A stretch of DNA of 64,000 bases from an uncultured Saprospiraceae bacterium (GCA_938015435.1 CALLPN010000006.1:124001-188000); one strand, 5' to 3'. Shown: positions 38,725 through 49,973, counted from the first letter of the stretch. Program-made: numbers and translations. The notes: generated from the sequence alone by a model not told the origin.

Positions 38725-39207
38725 ATGAAAAAGATTTTATTCGTACTCACAGTGTTTCTAATGGCTGGAACAGCAATGAACGCTCAGAAGAAATGTACGG
38801 CGGCTGAAATGGCAAAGTGTAAAAAAGATGGTATTAAATGTGTAAAAGCAGATAAAGCCACTACACAAGTAGCTTCATTTATGGTCGAAGCAGATGCTTT
38901 AGCAGAAGCAACTGATGAGATAAAAAGAGAAGAATGTTCTAAGTCAGGAAAAGTAGCATACTACGAAAAGAACACTTGCTCTAAATCTGGTAAAATAAGC
39001 TGGGAAGAAGTAAAGTACTGCGATAAAAGCAAGAAATTTACTAAAGTAGCTTCTGCATCGATGGAAAGAGAATCTATGTCAAGCGAAGTAAGTAAGACTG
39101 TAGATACAACAGCACCTGTAGCTAAAGCAAAATCAGCTAAGAAAGGATGTTGTGCAAGCAAGAGCGGAAAGAAAAGCTGTTCTAAGAAAACTGAAAAGAC
39201 TCAATAA
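38725..39207 (+). CDS. Small secreted Cys/Lys-rich repeat protein
   Basis: 160 residues with a signal peptide ending at about residue 20 (NAQ). The mature part is rich in Lys, Ser, Ala and Cys. Two short units carry CSKSGK ('EECSKSGKVAYYEKN' and 'NTCSKSGKISWEEVK'), followed by a weaker 'KYCDKSKKF' unit. The basic C-terminus has 'GCCASKSGKKSCSKK'. Cysteine pattern and charge suggest metal or anion binding, or a disulfide-bonded envelope protein; no known family is recognised. A strong terminator follows. Confidence 0.7.
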   Translation: MKKILFVLTVFLMAGTAMNAQKKCTAAEMAKCKKDGIKCVKADKATTQVASFMVEADALAEATDEIKREECSKSGKVAYYEKNTCSKSGKISWEEVKYCDKSKKFTKVASASMERESMSSEVSKTVDTTAPVAKAKSAKKGCCASKSGKKSCSKKTEKTQ

Positions 39208-39229
39208 GAGTTCTTTTTTAAATAAATGT

Positions 39230-39267
39230 AAAGAGGCCTTATCGCACTAGCGGTAAGGCCTCTTTTT
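39230..39267. terminator. Bidirectional terminator
   Basis: AAAGAGGCCTTATCG pairs with a matching arm ending in AAGGCCTCTTT (about 39230-39263), with T-tracts on both strands. It sits between convergent genes (the Cys/Lys-rich gene and the YkgJ-type gene). Confidence 0.85.
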
Positions 39268-39317
39268 TGTAGATTAAAAACCGAAATAGCTTTTAATTGC
39301 CTTTGATGGTATTTACT

Positions 39318-39803
39318 TTATACGTGTATTGCTTTCAATCGCTTCACAATTTCGTATGTAGCTGGACAGATAAGTGTGTTTTGCGCATTCATACGGCTTC
39401 GCCTGTGAAACCCAAATTGTGCAGTGTGAGGATACTCTCTACAGGCCTCCGGTCTTACTTCATATATCTGGCAAGTATTGTCCACGTTGAGGAATGTACA
39501 CGGCACGCCGTTGATCATCAATGATCCATCATAATCTTCTAGTAAATACTTTTTGATAAACGCCTTAGAGGATAGCCCTAAATGTTTGGCAATACGCTTC
39601 GCATCTGGCCTAGTCACCATAGCGGGGGTTGATTTACAGCAATTAGCACATTGGAGACAATCTACTTTAGCGAAGACAGTTTTGTCCAATTCAGCCGCTG
39701 ATTGATCTATTGATTTATTACCTCTGAGGGATTTGAGATAATTCAGATTTTCGTCGTAGTCTTCTTTGGAATGCTTCTTCCAATTGTCAAAAATCTCTTT
39801 CAT
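39318..39803 (-). CDS. YkgJ-type cysteine-cluster protein
   Basis: 161-residue cytoplasmic protein of the YkgJ/CxxCxxCC zinc-or-iron-binding family. 'CLQCANCCKS' begins the cluster, 'CTFLNVDNTCQIYEVRPEACREYP' closes it. The family is common and its role is unproven. It follows the ribosomal L21-L27 operon terminator; the gene itself ends toward the bidirectional terminator at 39230-39267. Confidence 0.85.
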   Translation of the reverse strand: MKEIFDNWKKHSKEDYDENLNYLKSLRGNKSIDQSAAELDKTVFAKVDCLQCANCCKSTPAMVTRPDAKRIAKHLGLSSKAFIKKYLLEDYDGSLMINGVPCTFLNVDNTCQIYEVRPEACREYPHTAQFGFHRRSRMNAQNTLICPATYEIVKRLKAIHV

Positions 39804-39828
39804 GTTATAATATTACTGAATAATGGAC

Positions 39829-39863
39829 AAAAAAAAGACCCAACTAACAAAGTTAGTTGGGTC
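39829..39863 (-). terminator. Rho-independent terminator of the rplU-rpmA operon
   Basis: GACCCAACTAAC (39837-39848) and GTTAGTTGGGTC (39852-39863) form a perfect 12-base stem with a 3-base loop. On the minus strand eight T follow (39829-39836). It lies 35 bases after the rpmA stop. Confidence 0.92.
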
Positions 39864-39897
39864 CACCTAATCTAAGGGAACTTAGACAGCGATATAC

Positions 39898-40653
39898 CTA
39901 TTTACCACCATCCAATTCATCTTGCCATACTTTCAACTCGTCCCACTTACCTTCAGCAGCCATTTCTGCTTGCTTAGGCCATGTTCCTGGGTTGTGCATA
40001 GTGTATCTTTTACCAGCGTTCGCTAATATCGCAGAGATATTCTCTGGAGTAGTAGCTGCTAACGCTGCGAACGTACCATAACCTGCATTTGTAAGGTGCT
40101 CAGAGATTTTTGGTCCGATACCTTCAATCTTCTTTAGGTCATCAGACCCTTCTGCGTTTCCTTTTACGAATTCTACAGGTGCATCATCACTTGGAGCTGC
40201 TTTAGCCTTTGGTGCCGCTGCTGCCATTGGAGCTGCTTCAGCTTTAGGCGCTACAGGAGCTGCTTTTGGTGCTGCCTTAGCTTTAGGAGCCGCCTTCGCC
40301 TTAGGGGCAGATTTAGATCCTTTTGCTTTACCTGCGTCAGTTGCTGCTTGCTTAACAGCTAGAGCTGCTGCTCTTTCTGCTTTAGTTACGGCTACTTCAT
40401 CAAGAGGTAATATGTTAACGTATGTTCTGTTATTTCTCTTCTTTACGAAAGATACTCTTCCTTCTATCATAGAGTGAAGTGTGTGATCTTTACCCATATC
40501 TACATTTATACCAGGGTGGAATCTTGTTCCTCTTTGTCTAACGATGATACTTCCTGGCTTAGCATATTGACCTGCGAAAAGTTTTACTCCGAGGTAATTT
40601 GCATTACTATCTCTTCCATTGTCCGTAGAACCAACACCTTTTTTGTGTGCCAT
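39898..40653 (-). CDS. rpmA: Ribosomal protein L27 with C-terminal helix-hairpin-helix extension
   Basis: 251 residues, about three times the usual L27 length. Residues 1-88 are L27 ('[20 protein letters not shown]', '[12 protein letters not shown]', 'GKDHTL'). Residues ~89-168 are a low-complexity Ala/Lys/Pro linker. Residues 169-251 form a helix-hairpin-helix domain ('[17 protein letters not shown]') ending in '[15 protein letters not shown]'. That tail is best known to me on L21 in other Bacteroidota; here it is on L27 while L21 is short. L27's N-terminus reaches the peptidyl-transferase centre, so the tail probably lies at the ribosome surface. Confidence 0.93.
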   Translation of the reverse strand: MAHKKGVGSTDNGRDSNANYLGVKLFAGQYAKPGSIIVRQRGTRFHPGINVDMGKDHTLHSMIEGRVSFVKKRNNRTYVNILPLDEVAVTKAERAAALAVKQAATDAGKAKGSKSAPKAKAAPKAKAAPKAAPVAPKAEAAPMAAAAPKAKAAPSDDAPVEFVKGNAEGSDDLKKIEGIGPKISEHLTNAGYGTFAALAATTPENISAILANAGKRYTMHNPGTWPKQAEMAAEGKWDELKVWQDELDGGK

Positions 40654-40728
40654 GATATTTACTTTTTACTGAATCACCGACTTGTCGGTTCTTCTATTAT
40701 TAATTAGTTGTCTTAGTGAAGTTCTGAT

Positions 40729-41040
40729 TTATCCTTTAATAGAATCGATCTTGATCTTCGTAAATGATTGTCTGTGGCCGTTCTTTACTTTGTAACCTTT
40801 TCTTCTCTTCTTCTTGAATACGATTACTTTGTCTCCTTTTTGGTGACCTAGAACAGTAGCACCTACAGAGGCTCCACTGATTACCGGCGTGCCTACAGAT
40901 GTGTTGTCTCCATTGATCAACATGTGTACGTTGTCAAATGAAACATTATCACCCTCTGATGCTTCTAACTGGTGGACGAAGATCTCTTGACCTTCCTCAA
41001 CTTTGAACTGTTGACCAGCTATTGTAACGATAGCTAACAT
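40729..41040 (-). CDS. rplU: 50S ribosomal protein L21
   Basis: 103-residue L21, the standard core length. 'IVTIAGQQFKVEEGQEIFV' and 'KKKRRKGYKVKNGHRQSFT' are characteristic. It begins the rplU-rpmA operon, 75 bases ahead of rpmA. It lacks the long C-terminal extension that L21 carries in many Bacteroidota; that domain is on the neighbouring L27. Confidence 0.96.
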   Translation of the reverse strand: MLAIVTIAGQQFKVEEGQEIFVHQLEASEGDNVSFDNVHMLINGDNTSVGTPVISGASVGATVLGHQKGDKVIVFKKKRRKGYKVKNGHRQSFTKIKIDSIKG

Positions 41041-41122
41041 AGAATATGTTTGTTGTTAATTAATAAAATTGTTTAAAATCGAGTGCAAAAGTAGCTTTTA
41101 TTCCTCTATTCTGCAAATATCC

Positions 41123-42376
41123 TTATTGTTTATTATTCTTAAGTAAGTCCTTGAGTATGAATGATTTCTTCATCTTTTCTTCTCCTCGTTTGATGGTGAG
41201 ATTGATTTTTTTACCTTCTTTTTTACACATACGATTGGTTATTCCCGTTAATGAAAACCAATTTGTGGGCCACCAGCCATATTTTACGATCAAATCTCCA
41301 GACCGAATTCCCGCTTCATACGCAGGAGAGTCAATGATCACAGCGTTTACGTAATATTGATCCAAATTAGATCCTAAGGCAATAATATTGATACCAGATT
41401 TGTCATATTGAAAATCTTCATTGTAGTTTCGTCTTGGCTCTAGGTATAGTTTTTCATAGGTATAATCAATAGTTACCTTTTTGAATCTCGATAATACAGA
41501 ATTACCTATAATTCCGTTTCTATCGATTTTGTTCCTTGCAATTACTGCAGAATCGACACTTTGATAGTAGGTAATCACTTCTTTGAATCCGTAATTGTCA
41601 AGACCTATGTACCTAGATTTTCCTACTAGACCGATGATGTCACCCCCTAGTCCTTTACCAAGATTTCCAGGAATTGTTGATTCCGGAACCACGATTGTGC
41701 TATCACTTTCTAAAAACAATAAATAAGTGATAGCTGCTCCGGAATCCAGAAGTAGTTTCAGTTGGCTTGTATCACTAGGATTATTATTCGATGATACGTA
41801 ATCTGATAAGAAATATGGCTTGTGGTCACTAATCTCGATATCGTGTTTGGTGCAATCCTTACAAGGTTTATAGTTATCGGGATAGTACAATTCTAGTCTG
41901 GATTTTTCGAAATTGATTTGGACTACAAGACCTTTGAAAAATTCGCCACCGATCAAACCATCAATATTGACTCCATTGATCTCACTTAGATTGAGGTAAT
42001 CATTATCCAAGACTACAATATCTCTTTTCACTCTTTGACCATTAGGTAATACGAACGGTATGGCCCTCGATATCTGGGCAAACATCTCAACTGTAAGATC
42101 ACTTCCAAGTACTTTTATTTGCCTTTCATAAGGAATATTGAGAATGTCTGTAGTCCTTTTGTCAAATATAAGTGTGTGTTCTGCTCCAGTATCAAAAATG
42201 AAACTCATCGGAACAAAGTCACTGAATTTTAAGTCTAATACGATAAATCCATTGCGGAAGTGAAAAGGAATGTCAACTCTATCTTTGCCTTGCATTAGAT
42301 CATTGGCTCGTCGCTGCCCTGACATACAGCAAATGGATATAACGATTAGTAATATGGTACTTATGATTCTTTGCAC
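41123..42376 (-). CDS. Bilobed aspartyl protease-like protein with PDZ domain
   Basis: 417 residues, GTG start, signal peptide to about residue 20. Two pepsin/retropepsin-like active-site motifs occur in one chain: 'FIFDTGAEHTL' (about 55-65) and 'LLLDSGAAITYLLF' (about 208-221). A 'VDGLIGGEFF'-type strand follows the first and 'RNGIIGNSVLSRFKKVTIDY' the second. A PDZ domain near residue 330-410 holds 'VIIDSPAYEAGIRSGDLIV'. A secreted or periplasmic protease is likely. It lies upstream of the L21 operon but a gap of 80 bases suggests its own transcript. Confidence 0.83.
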   Translation of the reverse strand: MQRIISTILLIVISICCMSGQRRANDLMQGKDRVDIPFHFRNGFIVLDLKFSDFVPMSFIFDTGAEHTLIFDKRTTDILNIPYERQIKVLGSDLTVEMFAQISRAIPFVLPNGQRVKRDIVVLDNDYLNLSEINGVNIDGLIGGEFFKGLVVQINFEKSRLELYYPDNYKPCKDCTKHDIEISDHKPYFLSDYVSSNNNPSDTSQLKLLLDSGAAITYLLFLESDSTIVVPESTIPGNLGKGLGGDIIGLVGKSRYIGLDNYGFKEVITYYQSVDSAVIARNKIDRNGIIGNSVLSRFKKVTIDYTYEKLYLEPRRNYNEDFQYDKSGINIIALGSNLDQYYVNAVIIDSPAYEAGIRSGDLIVKYGWWPTNWFSLTGITNRMCKKEGKKINLTIKRGEEKMKKSFILKDLLKNNKQ

Positions 42377-42555
42377 TATTGGTGAGTAGGTTTATTATTT
42401 TATAATGTTTACGATGATCAATACTCAAAGTGATGGAAGAAAATTAATTCACCAGTGTATGAGATAAATATCCTCCATCAAAATACAGAAGAATACTTAA
42501 GAAGTAGACTATTGTAAGATAATTGTATTTTAGAAGCCATAAAACCAAGATTTCT

Positions 42556-43866
42556 ATGGCATTAAGAAGAGACATCACACTTACTGGCTTGACTATGATC
42601 GCGATTGGTGCGTGTATAGGATCGGGGATATTTGTCACTCCTGCATCTACTATGCAAGCTGTGGGTCATCATGGATGGGTATTATTAATCTGGGCGATTG
42701 GTGGATTGGTTACTTTTCTGGGTGCCATGACGTTCTCAGAATTGGGTGCGAGATATCCCAAGTCAGGAGGTGTCTACATTTACCTGAAAGAAGCATACGG
42801 AGATATATTTGGATTCCTATATGGATGGATAATTTTACTGATTGTCAATACGGGTGCATTGGCAGCATTAGCCACGGTGTTTGCCAATTATGTGGAGTTT
42901 TTTGTAGAGTTATCGACTTATGCCAAATATGCCATATCGATAGGGACTATAATTGGATTGACTCTGATCAATGTAATCGGAGTTAACATCTCACAAATAT
43001 TTGCTACGGTCTTTACGAGTCTCAAACTTTTAGCACTACTGATCATCATTATTATAGGGTTATACTTTTGGCCTTCTACTGGAGTAGAGACCAATATGAG
43101 TCTTGTAAGTCATACACCAGATAATCTTCTTCAAGGGATATTAGTGGGTTTTGTAGGCGTGTTTTGGTCATTTGGGGGATGGCATCATGCGACCTATTTA
43201 TCAGGAGAGACTAAAAATCCACAAAGGATAGTGCCTAGAGCAATGTTGATTGGTACTCTTGCGGTAACTAGTGTTTACTTGCTCGTAATCTTTGCCTATA
43301 TGCAATTGATTCCGGGTAGTGATATGGCTCTATCCGAAAAGGTCGCCGGTGATGCGGTAGGACAAGTTATTACTGGTGGAGGTAAGCTAGTAACGATTGC
43401 TATAACCATATCGATATTTGGAACGATTGGAATATATACCATGACGGCGCCTCGTATCTATCACGCGATGGCTAAAGACGGACTGTTCTTCGATTCTCTC
43501 TCTAAGTTACATCCTAAGTATCAGACGCCTCATGTAGCCATGCTGTTACAGATGGTGTGGGCATGTGGATTGATTTTGATCTGGGGGACTTTTCATAATT
43601 TGATGACCTTTGTGACATTTATGGATATCATTTTTATGACTTTGGCCACAGGATCGATCTTTGTATTTCGATATAGAGATAAAAATAATAATAGCGCCAA
43701 GCAACCCGCTTATAAGTTAGTAGCCTATCCGATTATTCCAATTGTATATCTAGTGGTTACGATAGCTTTTGTGGTCAATACTTTGATCGCATTACCGGAG
43801 CAATCTTGGGCAGGAGTGGGGATATTAGTGGCTGGGATTCCTGCGTATTATTTTTTTAAAAGATAA
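42556..43866 (+). CDS. APC-family amino acid permease
   Basis: 436-residue membrane transporter with about twelve helices, ATG 42556 chosen over TTG 42523. The first helix holds 'IGACIGSGIFVTPASTM', a typical APC substrate-binding turn, then 'TFLGAMTFSELGARYPKSGG'. The 'FWSFGGWHHATYLSGETKNP' stretch matches the LAT-like branch. Amino acid exchange or proton symport is likely; the substrate is not evident. Confidence 0.88.
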   Translation: MALRRDITLTGLTMIAIGACIGSGIFVTPASTMQAVGHHGWVLLIWAIGGLVTFLGAMTFSELGARYPKSGGVYIYLKEAYGDIFGFLYGWIILLIVNTGALAALATVFANYVEFFVELSTYAKYAISIGTIIGLTLINVIGVNISQIFATVFTSLKLLALLIIIIIGLYFWPSTGVETNMSLVSHTPDNLLQGILVGFVGVFWSFGGWHHATYLSGETKNPQRIVPRAMLIGTLAVTSVYLLVIFAYMQLIPGSDMALSEKVAGDAVGQVITGGGKLVTIAITISIFGTIGIYTMTAPRIYHAMAKDGLFFDSLSKLHPKYQTPHVAMLLQMVWACGLILIWGTFHNLMTFVTFMDIIFMTLATGSIFVFRYRDKNNNSAKQPAYKLVAYPIIPIVYLVVTIAFVVNTLIALPEQSWAGVGILVAGIPAYYFFKR

Positions 43867-43911
43867 GGAAAGGTCGGTTGATCTTCTCGTAACGAAATGT
43901 GATTTTTTTGA

Positions 43912-44916
43912 TTATGAACTCTTTACATTAAAAATACATTTGTATCGCATTGGTATTCCTAAATATTTTCCATCTAAATTCATTTGCCAAAAAATAGACA
44001 TATCTTTATATTCATGAGATTGTAATCCAACTCGATCGGGGTAGGGGAATGTAAAAATGGAAATTTCTTTATGGTCTGGCAATTTTTTATTTGCGGAAAT
44101 ATAGATTCTTTCGTGATAAGTCTGAGAAGAAGTTCCTCTTTGGTCAACTACTTTTTCTATTATCTCATAGTACAAATTTTGATGAGTCAAATTCATTTTT
44201 GGATGTCTTCGTATCTTGCAGCGAAATGAATCTTCATCTCTTAAAGTCTGCAAAGTGACGGTGCCGAATAAACTTGCTACGAAATGATTGACTAAGAATA
44301 TCATTATTCCTGTAGAAACAAATCCAATAATTGCATACAAAAGGGAAGGCTCGAATTTGGGTATAAAAAATATATAAGAGCCACCAAATAATATTGCAGT
44401 GAAAGCGGCAATGATTAGGTTGGTCCTGAAGTCAAAGTTCGATTTGGATTCGACAACTCTATATTCGCTATTTGGCTTACGGACTAAAAAATGTTTTGAT
44501 GCTTTGACAGAATAATCTGCAGTTACAAATGACTTGAGTTTAGTAAAGATGCTCCTTTCGATTTTGTCAAGTGAAGATTCATTGATATTAAGCCTGATTT
44601 CGCAGTCGTAAGTATAATTTACATTAATTCCTTGATAGGTGTCAGGTCTCGTTTTGGTCAGTTCAAATGAAAATGGAATCTTGTAGTTTTCATTTTTCAA
44701 CAATATGCTTTGATTTGGAATGGTAAATGTTTGAATTTTATCTTTTTGGCTAGACATTCGTCCTCTCGCCTCAAAGAATATGCATCCTTGTATACTATCT
44801 ACTTTAATCGTCTCAGTAGACGTAATATTCAAATGTCCAAATCTAATATTGTCGCTATTTACTTCTTCTATGAATAACTCTTTACTTATTGTTGCTACCA
44901 TTTTGGTATTTTTCAT
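43912..44916 (-). CDS. Arrestin-fold-like membrane protein
   Basis: Unrecognised protein of about 334 residues. The N-terminal half is beta-rich with an arrestin/Vps26-like signature: 'IPFSFELTKTRPDTYQGINV' followed by 'YTYDCEIRLNI' (inference). Two membrane helices follow ('LIIAAFTAILFGGSYIFFI' and 'AIIGFVSTGIMIFLVNHFVA'), then a ~120-residue beta-rich C-terminal domain. Starts at 44952, 44916 and 44901 are all possible; 44916 limits the overlap with the ATPase gene upstream to 35 bases. The overlap suggests the two proteins are made together and work together. The partner and substrate are unknown. Confidence 0.65.
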   Translation of the reverse strand: MKNTKMVATISKELFIEEVNSDNIRFGHLNITSTETIKVDSIQGCIFFEARGRMSSQKDKIQTFTIPNQSILLKNENYKIPFSFELTKTRPDTYQGINVNYTYDCEIRLNINESSLDKIERSIFTKLKSFVTADYSVKASKHFLVRKPNSEYRVVESKSNFDFRTNLIIAAFTAILFGGSYIFFIPKFEPSLLYAIIGFVSTGIMIFLVNHFVASLFGTVTLQTLRDEDSFRCKIRRHPKMNLTHQNLYYEIIEKVVDQRGTSSQTYHERIYISANKKLPDHKEISIFTFPYPDRVGLQSHEYKDMSIFWQMNLDGKYLGIPMRYKCIFNVKSS

Positions 44917-45490
44917 ATAGGTGATTGATGATTCCTCGGTAGTTGTCTCCAAATTTTTTGATTAAAGCATTGACTTCTTTCGTCGTAACGATTTCGATGT
45001 GATCAGAGTCATCATCTGCAGCAAGCTTTAATCTTCTATGTATTATTTCTTTAAGAAGTTTAGGATCTATACCGTTAAAATTTAACGAGCAATATTTTTT
45101 TCTAGCTATCAGGCATTCAATTTTTCTATTCCAGTGAGTAGTGTAGATTACAGTCTCCTTCTTCTTGAATAAATGGATTCGATCGAATAAATTAAGATGA
45201 TGAATGCTGTCGATGAAAACCACGTTTGATCGATGGTTAATAATTTTGTGAAAGGTAGATTTAGAATTTAATAGAAATATTGGGTATTCAGCCAATAGCT
45301 TTTGCAGGTAGATCAGATGGGTTGTTTTTCCTCTTCCTTGTTTTCCTATAAATTCAATTGCAATCTGTTCTGGATTATTTATTTTAGAGATGATTTGATC
45401 TAGATCAAATCTTGGGACTAGAGTAGTGGATAGATCCTCAGCAAGCACTCCGGAGAAAGGATTGTATTTGTATTTGTATTTTTTTTTCAA
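44882..45490 (-). CDS. P-loop ATPase (AAA+-like)
   Basis: 202 residues, TTG start at 45490; the only in-frame methionine is the initiator. Walker A is GKQGRGKTT (49-57), Walker B is 'VVFIDS' with D94, and 'VIYTTHW' near 114-120 resembles a sensor-1 strand. A Leu/Arg helical lid follows ('KEIIHRRLKL'). The small size and helical C-terminus resemble an AAA+ or ORC-like core. Its end overlaps the arrestin-like gene by 35 bases. No effector domain is fused. Confidence 0.72.
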   Translation of the reverse strand: MKKKYKYKYNPFSGVLAEDLSTTLVPRFDLDQIISKINNPEQIAIEFIGKQGRGKTTHLIYLQKLLAEYPIFLLNSKSTFHKIINHRSNVVFIDSIHHLNLFDRIHLFKKKETVIYTTHWNRKIECLIARKKYCSLNFNGIDPKLLKEIIHRRLKLAADDDSDHIEIVTTKEVNALIKKFGDNYRGIINHLYEKYQNGSNNK

Positions 45491-45591
45491 GTGATTTTAT
45501 TTAGCGGCATTATTACTCCGTACATACATTTAACATATTTAGACGAACATGCTAAATTAACCTTTAAAGCTTAATTTATCAATTCAGTGGA

Positions 45592-46401
45592 TTAAGTGTT
45601 ATCTCGAAGCAAAGCATCGTACTCCGCTTTAGTAAAATCAAGATCTAGAGAAAATTCATTTTTAATTATCTCTAACCATTTATCACCATATTCTACACGA
45701 TTTTTAGCCACGACGTGTATTCCTTTTCGGATTGACATCTTATTGTTGAATAATGCAACTCTTCCTTCCTCAGTAATTTTGCCCACAAACTTATTGTCGT
45801 GGAAATGGGAATGTGGATGTGTAGACATGTAATAATTAGAGATACTTATATCTTGTTCACTAATCTCTACCTCTTCAAAGCTGTAAAGATTGGTCCATCC
45901 TTTTTCAGTTTGCCGTTGGATCATATGTTGATGTTCTCTAAATGGTATTACACGCACCATTCCATCTTTGTCAGTGACAGTCGAGGATACATGGATGTCT
46001 AACGGAATACTGGCTGTAAGTCCACCAAATCCTACATCTGTGATGTAAGTCTTTTTATCTAACTCTAGTAGGTAGGCTAAGTGATTTCTAGGTGGCGTAC
46101 TCTTCGGATTACTCAACCAAACTCTTCCTAAAACTGGTCGAGGTTTATAACCGATATTCGTTAGTAATTTAGCATACAAGGTGTTAAGTTCAAAGCAATA
46201 ACCACCACGTTTTTTTATTATTATCTTATCATATAAATGATTGATATCTAACCCAATTTTTCTACCTACGATGATATCTAAGTTTTCAAACGGAATATTT
46301 GCCATGTGAAATTCCTGAAGTTTTGATAAGTACTCAAAGTTAGGCTTACAATCATCTACTTTTATTCTGCTTAAATATTTAGATATTTCAGAGTCTTTCA
46401 T
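45592..46401 (-). CDS. Arylamine N-acetyltransferase
   Basis: 269-residue NAT-family enzyme that moves the acetyl group of acetyl-CoA to arylamines or hydrazines. The catalytic triad is C69 (RGGYCFE), H107 ('NHLAYLL') and D122 ('DVGFGG'), the same numbering as well-known family members. 'NIPFENLDII' near residue 36-45 is also typical. The physiological substrate is unclear; some relatives are antibiotic biosynthesis enzymes, but no such cluster is here. Confidence 0.9.
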   Translation of the reverse strand: MKDSEISKYLSRIKVDDCKPNFEYLSKLQEFHMANIPFENLDIIVGRKIGLDINHLYDKIIIKKRGGYCFELNTLYAKLLTNIGYKPRPVLGRVWLSNPKSTPPRNHLAYLLELDKKTYITDVGFGGLTASIPLDIHVSSTVTDKDGMVRVIPFREHQHMIQRQTEKGWTNLYSFEEVEISEQDISISNYYMSTHPHSHFHDNKFVGKITEEGRVALFNNKMSIRKGIHVVAKNRVEYGDKWLEIIKNEFSLDLDFTKAEYDALLRDNT

Positions 46402-46542
46402 TTATAAAGCCTTTTCTTCCGAGTGTTTTATTAATGTAATAGGTGTTGATAAATTTTTAATTGGATTTCACTTTCTTATATGCGTGGCATAACTTCAATT
46501 AACTCAACATAATTATTTGTCATTGCTGTCCGCAGCTTGATT

Positions 46543-47037
46543 TTAAATTCTATTTATCTCTTTGCGATAATAATAATTGTCTGAACTTTCTTCCTGTTGA
46601 ATAGTATCAAATCCATTCTTTTCCAAAATTTTAATCGAAGCAATATTCCGTTTATTGGTCCATGCAATCACATTTTCAATGTCTTTATTTTGTTTAATGG
46701 TTTCAAGCATGTTTTTGACAATTTCATTTCCAAAACCTTTTTTCCAAAATTTGCGTCCTATGGAGTATCCTATTTCGCATTCTTTTTCTTGATTTTTGTC
46801 AAATCGAAACATTACACTTCCTATTAATTTCTTCTCTTGTAATATTTCAATTCCTTTTCTAATTGTTAAAACATTTCCGTTTAATGTTTTCTGCTTCGTT
46901 ATATATTCTTTTGCATCATCAATATTTTCAATAGGCTTACTACCTCTATATTTCATTGCTTCTTTATCAGAATATATCTCATACAAACTTTTTACATCGT
47001 CTATGTCTAATTCTCTAAATCTTATTTTGTTGGACAT
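46543..47037 (-). CDS. GNAT family N-acetyltransferase
   Basis: 164 residues of the RimJ/RimL-like branch: 'IRFRELDIDDVKSLYEIYSD', 'EIGYSIGRKFWKKGFGNEIV' (acetyl-CoA loop), and 'NIASIKILEKNGFDTI'. Its composition is more Lys/Asn-rich than its neighbours, hinting at recent transfer, but this is only an impression. The substrate is unknown. Confidence 0.83.
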   Translation of the reverse strand: MSNKIRFRELDIDDVKSLYEIYSDKEAMKYRGSKPIENIDDAKEYITKQKTLNGNVLTIRKGIEILQEKKLIGSVMFRFDKNQEKECEIGYSIGRKFWKKGFGNEIVKNMLETIKQNKDIENVIAWTNKRNIASIKILEKNGFDTIQQEESSDNYYYRKEINRI

Positions 47038-47114
47038 TTCTAATTTTTAATTGACTACAAGGGTATAGTGCATTACACGAAAACAAGGTTTAAATTTGGT
47101 ATGCCTTAGTATAT

Positions 47115-47325
47115 GTGTGCCTAACATGGGCTGCTATCGTGAAAGATAACTATATAGGCTAAGACTGCAAGTTCCTTATTAGTCGGAGCGATATGAATAA
47201 GTCATAAAGAGCTGAAAGAGCGAGAGGGTAATTCTTAGTTTTATGGAAGCACTAATACAAAGTTCAGCACTAGCATGGAAACTTATTGCCGAGGTTGGTA
47301 CAAGCCATGGATACAGAGGCTGTCT
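47115..47325 (+). ncRNA. Possible 5' fragment of a group II intron (domain I)
   Basis: The stretch begins with GTGTG, the group II intron 5' end pattern (GUGYG), followed by CCTA that can pair with TAGG about 40 bases later and a 'GGCTAAGACTGCAAGT' segment. Next come GAGCG, GCGAGAG, 'GGAAGCACTAATACAAAG' and 'GGTTGGTACAAGCC', which resemble the order of domain I landmarks I recall from bacterial introns. No reverse transcriptase, domain V or 3' end follows, so it would be a truncated remnant. Recognition is from memory, not alignment. Confidence 0.4.
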
Positions 47326-47709
47326 AAGATCTTGAAATCATTTATTTCGCTTTGTTCATCATTGGCGTCAATAATAGAAACCTTATATATGTATTAAACT
47401 ATAATGTAGGTAGTGTTATTAAGGGTTATTAGCATTTTCTGAGGAATAAGTCTTTTTCATTAAGCCTAGATTAGTTTGGCTTGCTAATTTGAGTGATTTT
47501 ATATCAACTAGTTTAGTAACAGGTTTGAAAAGAAAACCGCATTCCGTTTGGGTGTTACATCTAAAATTGTCCGTTTCTTCTAAGAAACGCTAGTGATGAT
47601 CTAAGTGTTTTTATGACAAGACGCTATTATTAGTCTCAGTAATGACATAGCCAACCTACCAATATCTTAATTCAATCCGATACATGCTGTAAATGCCCTC
47701 ACTTATTCT

Positions 47710-47717
47710 TAATTTTG
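47710..47717 (+). promoter_or_regulatory. Candidate -7 promoter box for katG
   Basis: TAATTTTG fits TAnnTTTG and lies 37 bases ahead of the katG ATG. No TTG is found at the -33 spacing. Confidence 0.25.
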
Positions 47718-47742
47718 GGAATCGATTATTACAACAACATAA

Positions 47743-49947
<2,205 letters not shown>

Positions 49948-49973
49948 GGTACAGTACAATATAGAATTTACGA

